A DNA stretch of 9,537 nucleotides from Geobacter sp. (GTDB taxonomy: Bacteria; Desulfobacterota; Desulfuromonadia; Geobacterales; Geobacteraceae). The stretch's first letter is position 1; every line of letters starts with the position of its first letter. The stretch lies in contig RPRC01000220.1 of the NCBI GenBank assembly GCA_003857395.1, positions 1 through 9,537 on the forward strand, given 5' to 3'. The notes beneath the pieces were generated by a model, which saw nothing but the letters and a program-made list of their open reading frames with translations, made no database searches and had not been told where the DNA came from. This document shows positions 1-6,065 of the stretch, one piece after another. The position numbers and the translations under genes were made by a program.

Positions 1-236
1 GATCCGGGCGAAAGATACACTTCACAGCCGATAAGGGGCTTGATACCCGCTGACTGGCATTTCAGGTAAAATTCGATCGCACCGAACATATTGCCGTGAT
101 CGGTCAGAGCAACAGCGGGCATGCCGAATTCGACCGCCTTCTTCACCAGGTCCCCGATACGTATAGCCCCGTCAAGGAGGGAGTACTGGGTATGCACATG
201 TAAATGGACGAATTTAGAGGGTTCCATATGTTCCAT
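1..236 (-). CDS. dnaE: DNA polymerase III subunit alpha, N-terminal part (cut by window edge)
   Basis: Catalytic alpha subunit of the replicative polymerase III holoenzyme. Only the first 78 codons are inside the window. The translation opens [20 protein letters not shown] and continues through [22 protein letters not shown] and [12 protein letters not shown]. These are hallmarks of the PHP domain that begins DnaE: the HLHVHT metal-ligand motif at about residues 11-16, TDHGNM, and the GCEVY strand. The start is taken at the ATG at 236. A second in-frame ATG at 227 is possible, and neither has a clear Shine-Dalgarno sequence. PolC-type and error-prone DnaE2 enzymes are less likely, because the N-terminus matches the ordinary DnaE pattern directly. 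The gene runs the same way as the GGDEF gene upstream, with 233 bases between them. Confidence 0.95.
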   Translation of the reverse strand, partial: MEHMEPSKFVHLHVHTQYSLLDGAIRIGDLVKKAVEFGMPAVALTDHGNMFGAIEFYLKCQSAGIKPLIGCEVYLSPG

Positions 237-274
237 AAAAACAATGACGGGAGCCGCATTGGTAAGCGACTCCC
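237..274 (-). terminator. Hairpin plus U-run just before dnaE (weak terminator or leader hairpin)
   Basis: On the minus strand the arms 274-266 (GGGAGTCGC) and 257-249 (GCGGCTCCC) form a 9-bp stem with one G-U pair around an 8-base loop. Seven bases later comes TTTTT (241-237), directly abutting the dnaE ATG. It could end transcripts from the diguanylate cyclase gene. The gap between stem and U-run is longer than in a typical intrinsic terminator, so a structured dnaE 5' leader is an equal alternative. Nothing else clear is seen in 275-469. Confidence 0.35.
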
Positions 275-469
275 TGACAGAAAAGGCTTGAAATAAAGGA
301 TAGATACGTGAGACGGTTAGCAACCGGCTCCCGAATGCCCAACTGCAGCATGCCGGGTTCGGTCAATTGCTTGAACGGTAGTTTGTTTTGAAAAAGTATG
401 TCACGACTGACGCACGACTGTCAAGAAAATGGGAAGCGAATGACCGGAACCCCTGGGAACCTGTCGGAC

Positions 470-1702
470 TTAGGAACTGCAAACTCGATTTCTCCCTCGC
501 TGCTTTGCCCGGTACAACTCAGTATCAGCAGCAACGACAATCTCCCGGGGAGAAGCCTTTCCGTCAACGCTCTCCGCAATTCCGATACTTACGGTGACAG
601 AAATACATGTCTCGGCTCCGCCGCCGTAACGATTCCTTGCGCCTTCCCGAGGAGGGTCGGGTCGATTCGGTCCACGGATGGCAAACCGGTACGCGGCTAT
701 CGTGGCCCGCAGTTCTTCCATACAGGCAATAACATGGTCTTTGCTTTTTCGAGGAAAGACAATGGCAAATTCCTCCCCTCCATAACGATATACCCGTCCG
801 CCACTTCCCACTGACAGCATCTTCGCACCTGCCAACCGCAGCACCTGATCACCCACATCATGGCCATAGAAATCATTCACCCGCTTGAAATGATCAAGAT
901 CAAGCATTGCAATCACATACCGTCGACCGAGTCCATTTAGATGTTCATTGAACGCCCGCCGTGAAAGCACTCCGGTCAGATCATCACGATATGCCATGTT
1001 ATGGGAATCCTGCAACATGCTCAACAGCAGAATCAGCCCTGCGCCAAAGAGGAAAACCGTCGTAATGTCAGCCGACGGAGGATGGGTGAAAATAATCATC
1101 AGCGCAGCAAGGATTCCGAGAAAAGCACTATCGATGATCGAATGGCGGACATAGGTCGCAATACCAATGATGACCCCGCATCCCGTCATCAGCGGAAGCG
1201 CAATCCTGGGAAGTTCACGAGTCCCTGCAGCGGCATTCCGCAGCCATAGCCCGGTTGCTTCCAGCGAATCTGCCTGTGCCGTTTTTGCCAGAATAACCAG
1301 TACCAAGGCTTGAAGGACCAAAAAAACAAAACGTTTGCAGCCGGCATCGGTAAAAATACCTTTTTCACGCATAAGGCAGAAAAGGGTACTATTAATCGGC
1401 AGGAGATAGCAAAATATGCTGTCTATTCTCTGCAGCGCAGAAAACCCGTCCCCGCCCCTGGCAAGCATGTCGGAGTTCCAGCAGAAGGCAAGCAGCAGGA
1501 GCAGCACGAAAAAAACGCGACTCCGATTGAAGTGAAAACTGAGGAAAAGGCCCAAAGAAAAGGTAAGATACACGGCATAGGGCATAAAATCGCGCCAGGA
1601 AAAAGGCAGCATTCCCAAGAAGGGCAAAGAAACATACAACGCAGCAAGTATTGCGCTGGGAAACAGAAAAAGGGTCAGTTTCTGCGTAAAAGTGCTGTAC
1701 AC
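470..1702 (-). CDS. Membrane-bound diguanylate cyclase (GGDEF protein)
   Basis: Predicted to make cyclic di-GMP from two GTP at the inner membrane. The 410-residue protein has about eight hydrophobic segments (roughly 8-33, 40-57, 64-77, 92-110, 123-142, 168-184, 190-207, 213-230), then a GGDEF domain from about 238. Domain landmarks are YRDDLTGVLSRRAF, the metal-binding LDLDHFK (D268, D270), RYGGEEF (signature 308-312) and VSIGIAES. The signature is intact, so activity is expected. The allosteric I-site RxxD normally lies just before the signature. Here that stretch reads GSGG, so product inhibition there looks lost. About 20 Pro/Arg/Gly-rich residues (343-363) lie before the final VTVSIG strand. 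The start is GTG at 1702, with AAGGAG (1717-1712) nine bases upstream. The N-terminal sensor region matches no named domain I can assign, and the signal is unknown. Confidence 0.9.
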   Translation of the reverse strand: MYSTFTQKLTLFLFPSAILAALYVSLPFLGMLPFSWRDFMPYAVYLTFSLGLFLSFHFNRSRVFFVLLLLLAFCWNSDMLARGGDGFSALQRIDSIFCYLLPINSTLFCLMREKGIFTDAGCKRFVFLVLQALVLVILAKTAQADSLEATGLWLRNAAAGTRELPRIALPLMTGCGVIIGIATYVRHSIIDSAFLGILAALMIIFTHPPSADITTVFLFGAGLILLLSMLQDSHNMAYRDDLTGVLSRRAFNEHLNGLGRRYVIAMLDLDHFKRVNDFYGHDVGDQVLRLAGAKMLSVGSGGRVYRYGGEEFAIVFPRKSKDHVIACMEELRATIAAYRFAIRGPNRPDPPREGARNRYGGGAETCISVTVSIGIAESVDGKASPREIVVAADTELYRAKQRGRNRVCSS

Positions 1703-2156
1703 TCTTTCGAACTCCTTGCCCTTCCAGGAGGTTGGACCGCGAAATTGAGAATCAGAAACGTCGGATGAGAGGGGGAGTGTAAATACGCACGCTCATCATC
1801 GACGGCATCGAGGCCGGAGATCCCAGCTGCATAAAAATCTTGATTCCCCTGTGATCGCATCGAGTCGTTATTCGGCGGAGAGAATCCGGGCCATTAAACG
1901 TAATTTACTACTATTAGTCAACCTTGATTTCTCGAGCCCTTATCTGTCCAAAACCGGCGCGCTCCGCAGTCAGCTAATTCCAGTTCCTCCAAAGTGGCTT
2001 ATGGGTGACCAGGTGAAAGGACCGCACGGCACCCTCATCGCATGGTTTTCCCTTAATTTCAATGGCATTTCTCAACATGCAGACAACCCTGGCCTTCCTT
2101 TAGAAAGGCTCCCTGCAGCAAATTTTCGACCTCATCAGGTTTCTTTTCTCCGGTTC
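1703..2156. other. Region without a convincing gene: long leader of the GGDEF gene
   Basis: No open frame here has a good ribosome site and a recognisable protein. A plus-strand frame (1851-2183, GTG start, 110 codons) has no Shine-Dalgarno and no family resemblance. On the minus strand two adjoining short frames look more protein-like. One runs 2163-2059 (34 codons, begins MSRTGEKKPDEVENLL). The other starts at an ATG inside it, one frame back, and its translation includes RVPCGPFTWSPISHFGGTG. Neither has a ribosome site. They may be a decayed gene, leader peptides or chance. A minus-strand promoter candidate lies at 1893-1921. Confidence 0.3.
1893..1921 (-). promoter_or_regulatory. Candidate sigma70 promoter for the GGDEF gene
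   Basis: Minus strand: TTGACT (1921-1916), a 17-base spacer, and TTTAAT (1898-1893). Each hexamer matches 5 of 6 consensus positions at optimal spacing. Transcription would start near 1886 and leave a leader of about 185 bases before the GTG at 1702. That is long enough for post-transcriptional control, but I recognise no known riboswitch in it. Confidence 0.4.
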
Positions 2157-2184
2157 TTGACATGCCAGGCAGTGGGCGTATAAT
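2157..2184 (+). promoter_or_regulatory. Perfect-consensus sigma70 promoter
   Basis: TTGACA (2157-2162), a 16-base spacer, and TATAAT (2179-2184): all 12 bases match consensus. Transcription should start near 2190 and run rightward, opposite to all neighbouring protein genes. The hexamers are unlikely to coincide by chance in a window of this size. There is no convincing protein gene downstream, so the product is probably an RNA. Confidence 0.7.
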
Positions 2185-2189
2185 TAAAT

Positions 2190-2622
2190 CATCAGAAAAA
2201 GTTCTTTGAAAATTGCTCTGAAATGCACGTACGGCACGGCGAAGAAACTGACTTCTATTAAAAAGTTGCAGTCGGGACCAGAGACAGTGAGTATGCTCTC
2301 CTTGAGAGAAACCTGAAGTCTTTTGCCGACATATGCTAGCACACCGGTCGGTCGATCAAGCTTACCTACGGCATATACGGAGCAATCGTCCTTGGCGTTA
2401 CAAGAATCACGGCGAAGTCGTTATTCTCATCCGCAAGGCGCGTTACACCGCTTGAAAAAGGGAACGAAAGACGGCACACCCGGTTTCCGGGGTCCGCAAG
2501 ACCTTGAAAATCGGAACCTGTCTGACGAACACCGACGGATAAGAAGAAAAGATTACCTGTAACGCCATCGAAAAAAACAAAGGGCCGGGAGAAAACATTC
2601 TCCCGGCCCTTTGTTTTTTTCG
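2190..2622 (+). ncRNA. Candidate orphan non-coding transcript, about 0.43 kb, family unknown
   Basis: Bounded by a perfect sigma70 promoter upstream and a 25-bp inverted-repeat terminator downstream. Near its 5' end (2199-2215) it reads AGTTCTTTGAAAATTGC, resembling the boxA-type antitermination leader of rRNA operons. No rRNA, tRNA, tmRNA, RNase P, SRP or 6S signature follows. Possible structure: GACTTC (2250-2255) pairs with GAAGTC (2315-2320), which is followed by TTTT, and CTCTC-CTT-GAGAG (2296-2308) forms a small hairpin within. Open frames are short: 2333-2455 (ATG, 40 residues, basic, includes AYLRHIRSNRPWRYKNHG) has no ribosome site, and a TTG-start frame 2323-2562 looks random. It could be a regulatory RNA, an rRNA-leader relic or a decayed small gene. 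Confidence 0.4.
2569..2622. terminator. Bidirectional intrinsic terminator (25-bp perfect inverted repeat)
   Basis: Arms 2569-2593 and 2598-2622 are exact reverse complements around an AACA loop. The GC core (GGGCCGGGAGAA) is flanked by seven A on the left and seven T on the right, so both strands give a hairpin with a U-run. It lies 26 bases past the stop of the DUF4124 gene on the minus strand and also ends the plus-strand transcript from the 2157 promoter. Confidence 0.92.
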
Positions 2623-2648
2623 TTCCATGCGGAAAAGAGTCATATCCG

Positions 2649-3194
2649 TCAGCGAAATTCGCCAGGGACTCCCGCCCGCGAAGCAAGCTCGTTCAGGGCA
2701 TTGAGATTTTTCTCCAGTTCTCCGCGGCGGAACTGGTAATTTCTTATCGAACTCTGAATACTCAGATAGTCAGTGCGAGACATTTTGGAGGTGTCACCCA
2801 GACGGGAATTCAACTCGGCAATCTGATCGTCCGTCGCCCCTATCTCAGCCCGCAAGGTGTCAAAATCCGCTTTCCAGCTCTTGCCGCTTCTATTACCGTA
2901 CAAGATTTCCTGTTTCACACTTCTCTCCACGGGAGCTTTCTCAGCCACCGGAGCATGAGAGGCCGTGTCAGCAGCGGCCGGAGATTCCGCGCTGCTTTCT
3001 ATGGCGTCGGGAGCAGCAGGACTCATATCACCGCGGACACGAACCTTTTTCAGATATTTCTTCGGCACCTGAGAAATATCCTCGGTAAAATTGACCGTCC
3101 CGCTACTATCTACCCATGTATAGGTTTCCGCACCCACCATTCCAGCAAACATTCCCAGCAGCAGCAAGGTAAAGATAGAAATTTTTTGCATCAT
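2649..3194 (-). CDS. Secreted DUF4124 domain protein
   Basis: A 181-residue envelope protein of unknown function. Residues 1-22 form a signal peptide: MMQKIS, a hydrophobic stretch, then cleavage after VGA before ETYTW. The mature N-terminus (about 23-57), with ETYTWVDSSGTVNFTED and VPKKY, is the DUF4124 pattern, a small beta-rich module near the N-terminus of exported proteobacterial proteins. A Pro/Ala/Glu-rich linker follows (58-95), then a charged helical segment (about 108-172) likely to form a coiled coil. The start is ATG at 3194, preceded by GGAGG seven bases upstream. A longer frame to 3245 lacks such a site and would bury the signal peptide. It is the last gene of the tlyA-HIT operon, 51 bases after the HIT stop, followed by the strong terminator. 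No lipobox cysteine is seen. Confidence 0.85.
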   Translation of the reverse strand: MMQKISIFTLLLLGMFAGMVGAETYTWVDSSGTVNFTEDISQVPKKYLKKVRVRGDMSPAAPDAIESSAESPAAADTASHAPVAEKAPVERSVKQEILYGNRSGKSWKADFDTLRAEIGATDDQIAELNSRLGDTSKMSRTDYLSIQSSIRNYQFRRGELEKNLNALNELASRAGVPGEFR

Positions 3195-3245
3195 AGGAAT
3201 TCCTCCATACGTGTAATGGGCCGGGAAACAGCCCGTGGAAAGCAT

Positions 3246-3590
3246 TTACCCCGGCGGCCAGTGAAAGCTCCGCCCCCCCAGCAGATGAAAGTGGAGATGA
3301 AAAACCGATTGTCCCGCACCGGAATTATTGTTGTTCACAATTCTGAAACCATGCTCGGCAACACCCAACTCGCGAGCCAGCTTGCCTGCCACCTGGAAGA
3401 CATGGCCGACAAGAACGGTATCGTCCGGAGTCAGGTCAAGGGTATTAACCATATGTTTTTTCGGGATAATCAACAGGTGGACAGGAGCAACCGGAGCAAT
3501 ATCTTCGATGACTATCAGTTGCTCGTCCTCGAAAACTTTCTTTACCGGGATCTCTCCGGAAATAAACTTACAGAACAAACACTTTTCCAT
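3246..3590 (-). CDS. HIT-family nucleotide hydrolase (Hint-like)
   Basis: A 114-residue histidine-triad protein. Bacterial Hint-type members hydrolyse nucleoside phosphoramidates or related nucleotide conjugates in the cytoplasm; the physiological substrate here is unknown. It opens MEKCLFCKFISGEIP, with the CxxC pair typical of this branch. It contains HLLIIPKKH, then RIVNNNNSGAGQSV, and ends with the triad HLHFHLLGGR (H98, H100, H102). By family knowledge the middle histidine is the nucleophile. The length is normal. The ATG at 3590 is preferred because AGAGG (3603-3599) lies eight bases upstream. ATG at 3593 is possible, and the GTG at 3599 overlaps the ribosome site. It starts 31 bases after the tlyA stop, so the two are probably cotranscribed. 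Confidence 0.93.
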   Translation of the reverse strand: MEKCLFCKFISGEIPVKKVFEDEQLIVIEDIAPVAPVHLLIIPKKHMVNTLDLTPDDTVLVGHVFQVAGKLARELGVAEHGFRIVNNNNSGAGQSVFHLHFHLLGGRSFHWPPG

Positions 3591-3621
3591 CATGATCACC
3601 TCTTAGTAAGCGTGCAAGTAG

Positions 3622-4356
3622 CTATCCGGCAATACTCTCTCTCTTCTTTAAATAGATCAGGAACTCCTTGTTCCCTTTCGGGCCCAGCAGCGGCGACTCG
3701 AGCACCCCTTTCACCTCAAGCCCCAAGGTCTCAACCAGAGAGCAGATCGAATCGATCACCTCGCGGTGTTTCCGCTCGTCCCTGACCACACCGCCCTTTC
3801 CCACCTGCCCTCGACCCACCTCGAACTGCGGCTTGATGAGCGCAACAATCTCTCCCCCCTCCTTCACCAGACGAAGAGTGTTCGGCAGGACCTTTTCCAG
3901 TGAAATAAAAGATGCATCAATAACCGCCAGATCCGGAATCTCCGAAAGTGCTGCCGGCTCAAGAAAGCGAATATTCGTCCGCTCAAGGCAAACGACCCGT
4001 TCGTCCTGGCGAAGTTTCCACGCCAGCTGGCCATACCCCACATCAACGGCAAAAACCTTCCGCACACCCCGCTGAAGCAGGCAGTCGGTAAACCCGCCTG
4101 TCGACGCGCCAACATCCAGAGCGCAGAGACCGGCGACATCAAGGGGAAATTCGTCCAGGGCCTTCTGCAGCTTCAGCCCCCCGCGACTGACATACGGCAT
4201 ACCGCTTCCCTTGATGCGAATCTGGGCATCGAGCTTTACCAACTGGCCGGCCTTATCGACCGCATGGTCGTCCACCACCACATCGCCCGCCAGAATCAGC
4301 GCACGGGCACGCTCCCGCGACTCAACCAGTCCTCGCTCCACCAGGAGCTTATCCAA
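3622..4356 (-). CDS. tlyA: TlyA family rRNA (cytidine-2'-O) methyltransferase / S4 domain protein
   Basis: A 2'-O-methyltransferase of the TlyA/hemolysin A family. Characterised members modify 16S and/or 23S rRNA with S-adenosylmethionine. Residues 1 to about 57 form an S4 RNA-binding domain (LLVERGLVESRERARALILAG). The FtsJ-like fold follows: YVSRGGLKLQKAL (K62), SAM motif DVGASTGGFTD (D81), VDVGYGQLAWKLRQDERV, DASFIS (D147), IKPQFEVGR (K175) and GNKEFL (E231). The K-D-K-E catalytic set is complete. The first usable start is TTG at 4356, behind AAGGA. Family members usually begin with KERLD before LLVERG, and exactly those residues (REKERLD) are encoded just upstream in frame, as far as a TGA. 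A CTG at 4383 could therefore be the true start. Promoter of a three-gene operon. Confidence 0.93.
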   Translation of the reverse strand: MDKLLVERGLVESRERARALILAGDVVVDDHAVDKAGQLVKLDAQIRIKGSGMPYVSRGGLKLQKALDEFPLDVAGLCALDVGASTGGFTDCLLQRGVRKVFAVDVGYGQLAWKLRQDERVVCLERTNIRFLEPAALSEIPDLAVIDASFISLEKVLPNTLRLVKEGGEIVALIKPQFEVGRGQVGKGGVVRDERKHREVIDSICSLVETLGLEVKGVLESPLLGPKGNKEFLIYLKKRESIAG

Positions 4357-4405
4357 TCGTTCCTTTTCCCGAGATGTTTTCAGAGCAGTATCCCCGTTTA
4401 TTCAT
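4349..4405 (-). other. Short overlapping frame in the tlyA leader (18 codons)
   Basis: ATG at 4405 opens an 18-codon frame (MNKRGYCSENISGKGTIG) whose TAA at 4351-4349 overlaps the TTG start of tlyA by a few bases. This geometry would allow translational coupling. It begins directly after a U7 run and has no Shine-Dalgarno, so it may be chance. Alternatively a one-base sequence error could have put the real tlyA start in this frame. Confidence 0.2.
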
Positions 4406-4438
4406 AAAAAAAGCCGGGCCGGTACGAGAGAAAGGCCC
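4406..4438 (-). terminator. Terminator-like hairpin in the tlyA leader
   Basis: On the minus strand GGGCC (4438-4434) and GGCCC (4420-4416) pair around a 13-base loop, followed by GGC and seven T (4412-4406). It sits between the candidate promoter and the tlyA start, so it could act as an attenuator or end an upstream transcript. The stem is only 5 bp. Confidence 0.35.
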
Positions 4439-4477
4439 AACAGTCCGCCACCATACGACTCCGGCACAACGGAGGCA

Positions 4478-4506
4478 ATAATACTCGCGACTCGGATTAA
4501 AATCAA
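4478..4506 (-). promoter_or_regulatory. Candidate sigma70 promoter of the tlyA-HIT-DUF4124 operon
   Basis: Minus strand: TTGATT (4506-4501), a 17-base spacer, and TATTAT (4483-4478). The -35 matches 4 of 6 and the -10 matches 5 of 6. The start would be near 4471, giving a leader of roughly 90-115 bases that contains the hairpin at 4406-4438. Confidence 0.45.
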
Positions 4507-4605
4507 CATATAAGGGGCGTATTACCGCCCTGTTAGTCGTCTCCGGCAACATCGGCAACCTTCTGTCCCCTCCCGTTCCTTCGTCGAAAAGGCCATCATT
4601 TTGTA

Positions 4606-4634
4606 TTGCATTCCAGAAACGATAATGGTATAAA
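4606..4634 (+). promoter_or_regulatory. Candidate tRNA-Leu promoter
   Basis: TTGCAT (4606-4611), a 17-base spacer, and TATAAA (4629-4634). Transcription would start about 8 bases before the mature tRNA, as expected for a monocistronic tRNA gene. The -35 is weak (3 of 6), but position and spacing support it. Confidence 0.5.
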
Positions 4635-4648
4635 TATTTTCCTCAAAT

Positions 4649-4735
4649 GCCGAAGTGGCGGAATTGGTAGACGCGCAAGATTCAGGTTCTTGTGGGGGAT
4701 TCCTCGTGCTGGTTCGATTCCAGTCTTCGGCACCA
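4649..4735 (+). tRNA. tRNA-Leu (anticodon CAG), CCA encoded
   Basis: Reads CUG codons. The acceptor arm GCCGAAG (4649-4655) pairs with CTTCGGC (4725-4731), followed by discriminator A and encoded CCA (4733-4735). The D-loop has GGAATTGGTAGAC. The anticodon stem is CAAGA/TCTTG with loop TTCAGGT, placing CAG at 4683-4685. The long variable arm (about 4693-4709) marks a class II tRNA, and the T-arm is CTGGTTCGATTCCAG. Length 87 fits tRNA-Leu. It is the only plus-strand conventional gene in the window and is flanked by its own promoter and terminator. A SEC-C gene relic and a restriction gene begin beyond its 3' end. Confidence 0.97.
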
Positions 4736-4743
4736 ACAAAATC

Positions 4744-4784
4744 AAGGGGTTACGGTATTGCACCGTGACCCCTTTTCTTTTTCC
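4744..4784 (+). terminator. Intrinsic terminator after tRNA-Leu
   Basis: AAGGGGTTACGGT (4744-4756) pairs with ACCGTGACCCCTT (4762-4774) as a 13-bp stem with one G-U pair and a 5-base loop, followed by the T-rich run TTCTTTTT. It lies nine bases past the CCA. Confidence 0.88.
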
Positions 4785-4894
4785 AATTGTGACCTTTTGT
4801 GATCTTTTTTGTATCCTAAACTACGCTTGTACCCTCAAATAAGTTCCTGCCAGCCCGCGATAACTCCGCCGGACTCTTCCAGAAATGCCAGACC

Positions 4895-5389
4895 TCAGAG
4901 ATAAAACTGGACGAGCTGATCCAGAAGCGGCAATTTCCTCACCTTGAACTCTTCAGAGTAACGATCAGTCCCGCTACGTTCAATTTCCACCAGCCCCAAA
5001 AACCGGGCAAACCGCTCCAGGCAACGGGTCGAATAACTGAGCCGCACCACTTTCTCCGGCGAGTAATAGCTGCCGAGCGGCTCTACCTGCGAGAGCAGAT
5101 TGGGAAAGGCCCTCAGGAAATTGTCCTCATAGAAGATACTGCTCCGCCACTCACCACCGTACCTGGCCAGCAGATAGAGGCTGAACAGAAACGACTGCTG
5201 GATGAAGGGTATTTCTCCCAGGTGATCGTCATAGGCCCAGTTGTATTCCCGGGCAAAGGACCGGAACAGGCGCGGGTAGATGCCGGGTTGCCCCTGTTCT
5301 GCCAGCAGTTTCCGGCATTCCTTACTAAGAATGAACTTCCCCTTGTATTTCCTGGTCAGTCCGGCCAGCCCGGCGACCAGCGCTGATAC
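4895..5389 (-). pseudogene. C-terminal half of the SEC-C motif protein, out of frame
   Basis: Continuous open frame of 164 codons with no start codon of its own. It reads [19 protein letters not shown], later YPRLFRSFAREYNWAYDDH, and ends LLDQLVQFYL before TGA at 4897-4895. Composition is protein-like and hydrophobic/aromatic throughout. It joins naturally to the N-terminal frame at residue E152 if one base is re-read near 5386-5398, making one protein of about 316 residues. I do not recognise the domain. The shift means a one-base deletion, a sequencing error or (less likely, since no canonical slippery heptamer is seen) programmed -1 frameshifting. Confidence 0.75.
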
Positions 5390-5844
5390 TCTTCTTCTCC
5401 CAGGAAAGTCCTGGCCGATTCCCGGCAGAAGCTACGCGGCAGGTTGCCGGTGGCGGTCGCCTTCAGACCATCATCACCGATGGCGTCTGCCAGCAGCTTG
5501 AACAGAGACAGGACCGGTATCCGCGGATCACTGTCGAAAGTGGACGAAAAAGAGACCAGGTTGGGAGTCTCAAACGGAAAATGCAGCAACCTGTGCATCT
5601 GATCGGATGAGAGACCGTGGAAATCGTCAACCGCTGCCTGGTTGCGCTGCTGCATGTGCTGCCGCAGAAAGGCGTTTACCTCATCCAGCGAACCGAAGTT
5701 CTGATCCTTGAGCAGTTCCTCCAGTTCACCCATTATCGGCCCCATGACGCGCTGGCGTTCACTGGTGTCCTGTTTGTCGGCGCAGCACTTCTTGTATTTG
5801 AGACCACTGCCGCAGGGGCAGGGGTCATTTCTTCCGGTTTTCAT
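5356..5844 (-). CDS. SEC-C motif protein, N-terminal frame (frameshifted gene)
   Basis: Begins [21 protein letters not shown], a textbook SEC-C zinc motif (C9, C11, C20, C21) as found at the SecA C-terminus and in many small proteins of unknown role. The rest (about 30-150) is predicted helical, with [20 protein letters not shown] and [17 protein letters not shown]. The frame as read ends after 162 residues in a short, out-of-character tail ([10 protein letters not shown]). The natural continuation lies in the -1 frame, down to 4895. The start ATG at 5844 has GGAG five bases upstream. It is a stand-alone gene on the minus strand, converging with tRNA-Leu and lying downstream of hsdR. SecA itself is excluded, because its SEC-C motif is C-terminal. 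Confidence 0.8.
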   Translation of the reverse strand: MKTGRNDPCPCGSGLKYKKCCADKQDTSERQRVMGPIMGELEELLKDQNFGSLDEVNAFLRQHMQQRNQAAVDDFHGLSSDQMHRLLHFPFETPNLVSFSSTFDSDPRIPVLSLFKLLADAIGDDGLKATATGNLPRSFCRESARTFLGEEEYQRWSPGWPD

Positions 5845-5942
5845 TGATTCTCCGATTCATCTATGAAACAGTATCGGCAGTTATTTCCAAAATGCAAATA
5901 GTTGCTGCTCTGTCAGCCAATATGTCACATGGGCCTGGTTGT

Positions 5943-6065
5943 TTATAACGGTTTTGTTCCATTCCGAGTAACACCGGGAATAACACCTCTGTAGCGCAAT
6001 TCATTGCGGGCGATCCTTTGCTTGCCTTCGGAGATTTTTGGGACAGGAATTTCGGGACACAGAAT
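5943..6065 (-). pseudogene. Short coding relic of unknown origin
   Basis: Open frame of about 40 codons with no ATG or GTG start, bounded upstream by a TAA at 6071-6069. The translation is protein-like, begins ILCPEIPVPKISEGKQR and ends ELRYRGVIPGVTRNGTKPL before TAA at 5945-5943. It may be the C-terminal remnant of a gene lost when this spacer was rearranged, or part of a dispersed repeat. I cannot name the family. No ribosome site is seen. Confidence 0.3.
6040..6065. repeat. Close direct repeat GGGACA(g/c)...GAAT
   Basis: GGGACAGGAAT (6040-6050) and GGGACACAGAAT (6054-6065) lie 14 bases apart in the spacer between hsdR and the SEC-C gene. This resembles short repeats at the edges of mobile or REP-like elements, but no complete element is present in the window. 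Confidence 0.25.

Noticed and set aside
1851..2183. Plus-strand frame of 110 codons with GTG start
   Set aside because: No Shine-Dalgarno, no family resemblance, and its end overlaps the consensus promoter hexamers.
2199..2330. Possible cyclic-di-GMP (GEMM) riboswitch after the plus-strand promoter
   Set aside because: The conserved GGCAAACC, GACGCAAAGCC and GGTAGCCGGGTT-type segments are absent.
2199..2568. Possible rRNA operon start because of the boxA-like leader
   Set aside because: No 16S, 23S or 5S sequence follows, so only the leader resemblance is kept as an observation.
2366..2686. Minus-strand frame of 106 codons running through the strong terminator into the DUF4124 gene
   Set aside because: It reads straight through both arms of the bidirectional terminator, overlaps the real gene's C-terminus and has no ribosome site.
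2955..3785. Plus-strand frame of 276 codons across the DUF4124, HIT and tlyA genes
   Set aside because: Antisense to three well-supported genes. The translation has low-complexity Arg/Ser/Pro content and no recognisable family.
4785..4830. TTGTGACCTTTT / TTGTGATCTTTT tandem-like repeat
   Set aside because: Two partly overlapping copies in AT-rich sequence past the tRNA terminator. Not a palindromic regulator site, and no gene reads away from it.
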